From Berberis thunbergii (Eukaryota > Streptophyta > Magnoliopsida > Ranunculales > Berberidaceae), in assembly GCA_003290165.1 (NCBI GenBank), contig QNQO01000641.1, positions 1-64,000 on the forward strand: a DNA stretch of 64,000 bases, given 5' to 3'. Both the position numbers and the translations under genes were made by a program. The notes below the pieces were generated by a model, which had not been told where the DNA came from, did not search any database, and saw only the letters and a program-made list of their open reading frames with translations. Positions 60,772-64,000 of the stretch are shown here, in pieces; the first letter of the stretch is position 1, and every line of letters begins with the position of its first letter.

Positions 60772-61167
60772 TTGGCAAACCGAATAAGAAGATGTGCGAA
60801 GGAAGAGTTAGGACAGGCCAGAAGAGGAAGTTTCTGTGGTAAGGAGACATGGTGGTGGAACGCGGATGTGCAACAAACCATTGCGGAAAAGAAAATATGT
60901 TTTAAGGCGTGGCAAAAAGATAGGTGTCTAGAGTCTTATGAGCTTTATAAGCAGGCTAAGAAGTTGAGTAGTAGAGCAGTAGGGGAAGCTAAGAAGAGAG
61001 CGTATGATGCTCTTTATAATAGGCTAGGTACGAAGGAATGGGAGAAGGATATTTTCAAGATAGCGAAGGCTAGAGAACAAAAAACTAGGGACTTGAGTCA
61101 TGTTAAGTGTGTTAAGCATGAGGATGGAAGAGTCTTAATGCAGGATAAAACTATTTTAGATAGATGA
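60772..61167 (+). pseudogene. RTE LINE linker between endonuclease and reverse transcriptase
   Basis: The frame reads KETWWWNADVQQTIAEKK and later VGEAKKRAYDALYNRLGTKE, the standard linker pattern of plant RTE LINEs. The stretch between 60642 and 60771 is out of frame. The frame ends in a stop at 61165-61167, after which the reverse transcriptase start continues in another frame. Confidence 0.8.
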
Positions 61168-61218
61168 AAGAATTACTTTTGGAACCTACTCAATGGAACA
61201 CATGTAGGGGAGTTACAC

Positions 61219-62262
61219 TTGGGGGGGTATGCTTCACAGGAAGGGAGAGATCGTGTGTTCCATCGCAGAGTTAGTGCCACAGAAGTGAGAGAAGCTTTAA
61301 AAATAATGAAGATAGGGAAGGTCGTTGGACCGGATGATATACCAATTGAAGCATGGAAATGTCTGGGAGAAGTTGAGATTCAATGGCTAACTAAGCTCTT
61401 TAATAGGATTTTGGAAACTAGAAAAATGCCAGATTCATGGAGGCATAGCATTGTGGTACCAATTTATAAGAACAAAGAGGATATCCAGAATTGCTCGAAC
61501 TATAGAGGGATAAAGCTTATGAGTCATACGATGAAACTTTGGGAGAGGATTATAGAACAAAGACTTAGGAGTTTAACCACGATTTCGGATAATCAATTTG
61601 GATTTATGCCAGGTAGGTCTACTACAGAGGCCATCTTCCTACTTAGGCAAACTGTAGAAAAATATCGAGAGACACGTAAGAGTTTGCATATGGTTTTTAT
61701 TGATCTGGAGAAAGCATATGATAGGGTCCCCAGAGAGTTAATTTGGTGAGTGCTTGAAAGGAAGAAAGTGTCTCAATGTTATGTCGATATCATTAAGGAT
61801 ATGTATGAAGGGGTTGTAACAAGTGTTCGCTCAGTAGGTGGGATGTCTGGTGAATTTTCAGTGACAGTAGGACTACATCAAGGGTCGGCGTTAAGTCCAT
61901 ATCTCTTTGCTTTGGTCATGGATGAGTTGATGAGACATCTGCAAGAAGATGTACCTTGGTGCATGTTCTTTGCAGATGATATTGTCTTAATGGATGAGAC
62001 TAGTGCAGGTTTAGGTAAGAAATTAGTTAAGTGGCAGGAGGCTTTAGAGAGTAAAGGTTTTCGAATTAGCCGTTCGAAGACGGAGTGTCTAGTGTGCAAC
62101 TTTGGGTGTGAACTAAGAGGGAGAAGTCATGCAATTGAGAACGAAGGTGTCGAGGTCCCGGAGTGTGAGGCTTTTCAATATGTAGGGTCTATAATTCAAA
62201 AGAATGAGGCTATTGGAGCAGATGTAGACCACAGGATTAAAGCTGGTTGGTTGAAATGGTAA
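61219..62262 (+). pseudogene. RTE LINE reverse transcriptase with one in-frame stop
   Basis: The blocks run in one frame from 61219 to 62262 apart from a single TGA at 61747-61749 (LIW-stop-VLERKK, where TGG would be expected). They include SIVVPIYKNKEDIQNCSNYR, FIDLEKAYDRVPRE (first catalytic Asp), GLHQGSALSPYLFALVMDEL and FFADDIVLMDE (FADD active site intact). The C-terminal VPECEAFQYVGSII precedes a stop at 62260-62262. All catalytic aspartates are present. Confidence 0.88.
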
Positions 62263-62761
62263 ATGGCGTCAGGAGTATTGTGCGATAGAAGGATGCCTGT
62301 AAGGCTAAAAGGGGAATGCTATAAGACAATTGTTCGACCAGCCATGCTATACGGTTCAGAATGTTGGGCTACTATGGGATAACATACGCATAGGATGGCA
62401 GTAGCAGAAATGCGTATGTTAAGGTGGATGTGTGGTAAAACTCGTAAGGATAAGATTAGAAATGAAAGGATTAGAAGATACTTAGGTGTAGCGCCCATAG
62501 AGGAAAAAAATTAGAGAAAGACGTTTAACTTGGTTTGGTCATGTGCGGAGGAGACCAAGCACGACGCCAATTAGAAAATGTTTAGATTGGCAAGTTAATG
62601 GAGGGTGTAGATGGAGGGGACGACCGTTGAAAACTTGGATGAAGACGGTGAATGAAGATATCCTTGAGCTTGGATTAGGTGAGGAACTGTTGGAAGATCG
62701 CATTGCTTGGAGAACCAGAATTCATGTAACCGACCCCGAAAATCTCGGGAATGGGCTTTGA
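62263..62761 (+). pseudogene. RTE LINE C-terminal tail
   Basis: Beyond the stop the frame continues broken: KGECYKTIVRPAMLYGSECW, then [20 protein letters not shown], a frameshift near 62500, and MRRRPSTTPIRKCLDWQVNG up to a stop at 62759-62761. The same tail, on the other strand, forms the truncated copy at 27537-27989. Confidence 0.85.
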
Positions 62762-62810
62762 TGATGATGAGTTTTTCCTTTTGTAACCCTTAACCCCTCC
62801 CACCCCATTT

Positions 62811-63567
62811 TAATCATTATTGTTTTTTTTAATGTTATCTTGTTCTTTAATTGCAGTTTAAACAATTATTTTATGACATTTGTTAGCTATAAATAACTAC
62901 ATTAATATTTTCATGTTAGTATTTTTTTTATTTTTGAATGTTTTGTCATTCTGAATATGTTTGATTTGACTGGTTGTGAAGCATATATGAGTTTGAAGAA
63001 CAATTTTTTTTTTGTTTCAATTAATGGTTGCTTCAATTAGCTATCACTACTTAATTTTCATGCAATCATTTTATTCAATATTGGTTTCCATTTTACCTCT
63101 GAGGCTATGATCGCGCTCTATGGTAGATAGCTTGTGACTAAATAGCGACAGAAAATAAAATATATTACTTTACAGACACCCATGCATTGAATAATAAAAA
63201 ATCAAAATTTGATAGCGGGAAAATTGATTTTATTAACTATATATTATGGAATAAGAAGAAATGATTATTAAAAATCAAATTTCGAATCATCATTAAGAAA
63301 GGTAATGCACGGGTACCTGTGAATTTTTCTAATAAAATTTATGACAAGTTAATAAAATTGATTTTATTAAATAATTAAAACAAATTTATAATCATCATTA
63401 ATTACTTTATGAAAAGTTTATCAAACCTTAGTTTTACAATTTGATTAACTTGTCTGTCAATGAAGATAATTTGATTAACAATTAGTATTACAATTTGATT
63501 AACTTTATGAAAATTTATAATTGGTTGCTCATAGTTATAATCATTAATATTGATACCTACCAGCGGC
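62811..63567. other. Centre of the long-inverted-repeat element, no gene
   Basis: AT-rich, with no open frame of note. ATTGATTTTATTAA-type phrases recur near 63220 and 63360. Confidence 0.5.
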
Positions 63568-64000
63568 ATGGGGTGGGAGGGGTTAAGGTTAAAATAAAAA
63601 TAGAATTATTAATAAAAGAGTGTTGGTCATAAAATCATAAATTTAAGTTTTATATTTGTTTATGAAGGGTAAAAATGTCATATAATTTTATGAGTTAACA
63701 TGAGTTAATAAAAAAATATTTTTTGGTCATAAAAGTATAAAGGTAGACACAAATTAGTCATTATATCAATTACGATATCTAAATGGTCTATTTTGTGAAG
63801 AAGTAGGTTTTAAAAATCAATTTCTGAAAACAAATTGCAGTATAATTATAGGAACTAAGCCTCAACCAAAAGTTACAACAATTTTGTATTTGAGAAAACC
63901 AATATAGAGCAAGTAATGGATTTTGTTATGGTTAAATAATTGTGGACATGAAATCAATTGCGAACTAAATAACAACATCAAACTCATGTCATCTCATCTC

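Larger units (their letters stand above)
59569..62769 (+). mobile_element. RTE-type LINE, nearly full length, with 15-bp target duplication
   Basis: AGTTTTTCCTTTTGT occurs at 59554-59568 and 62770-62784, a perfect 15-bp duplication. The 3.2-kb element has an endonuclease, a reverse transcriptase and a C-terminal tail in that order, and ends in a short TGATGATGATG run instead of poly-A, both typical of RTE-clade LINEs. The coding region contains a frame gap, several stops and a small deletion, so it is inactive as read. A truncated relative lies at 27537-27989. Confidence 0.9.
59300..63830. mobile_element. Long-inverted-repeat element interrupted by an RTE LINE
   Basis: Left arm: about 59300-59568 plus its continuation 62785-62808. 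Right arm: 63568-63830. The arms are inverted copies over about 280 bp with moderate divergence: for example TTTATACTTTTATGAC and its complement GTCATAAAAGTATAAA, and AACCCCTCCCACCCCAT and ATGGGGTGGGAGGGGTT. Without the LINE the element is about 1.3 kb with a 750-bp AT-rich centre and no protein. Long arms suggest a Mutator-like or fold-back element, but outer ends and target duplication are unclear. Confidence 0.7.

Overview
The window looks like a gene-poor, transposon-rich stretch of a flowering-plant (probably eudicot) nuclear chromosome. It is AT-rich, has plant-type introns, and carries plant-specific gene families (DVL/RTFL peptide, BET1-like SNARE, CDC48). It also holds plant mobile elements of almost every order: Ty3, Ty1/copia, TRIM, L1, RTE, hAT, CACTA, Tourist and Mutator-like. 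All coordinates come from reading the sequence by eye; no search was run.

Layout. 1-2839: 5' part of a decayed Ty3/gypsy element (minus strand) with its LTR and primer site. 2840-5300: the end of a hAT-like element, a duplicated scrap of the SNARE gene's 5' region and a fold-back element. About 5300-13870: an endogenous pararetrovirus (Caulimoviridae, minus strand) broken by frameshifts and split by a 1.5-kb hAT element (11000-12521) that carries exon fragments of a SnRK2 kinase and a PHO1/XPR1-type EXS protein. About 14500-19792: a BET1-like SNARE gene whose first intron holds a composite DNA transposon with a fragment of chloroplast TATA. 21281-21580: a small secreted peptide gene. 22434-22684: a solo TRIM LTR. 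24819-24989: a DVL/RTFL peptide gene. 27537-32100: a truncated RTE LINE, a SINE-like piece and a decayed L1 LINE. 35047-42298: a copia element lacking nearly all of its reverse transcriptase, with a 3.2-kb LTR-like insertion in one LTR.

44853-48959: a complete nine-exon CDC48 gene (810 residues, minus strand), the clearest intact gene here. Behind its promoter lies a Mutator-like transposase remnant. The block of CDC48 5' half plus transposase was duplicated in tandem (about 47266-51195 and 51198-54235), leaving a CDC48 pseudogene at 51.2-51.9 kb. 55844-56763: a TRIM array of three LTRs and two 71-bp internal domains. 58.35-58.80 kb: a terminal-inverted-repeat element. 59.3-63.83 kb: a long-inverted-repeat element split by a near full-length RTE LINE with a 15-bp target duplication.

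Four host genes are supported: SNARE, secreted peptide, DVL and CDC48. They are housekeeping or signalling genes with no evident operon-like relation. The chief interest is the nesting: transposons that carry pieces of host genes, transposons inside a viral relic, and insertion boundaries that can be dated against each other from target-site duplications and preserved empty sites.
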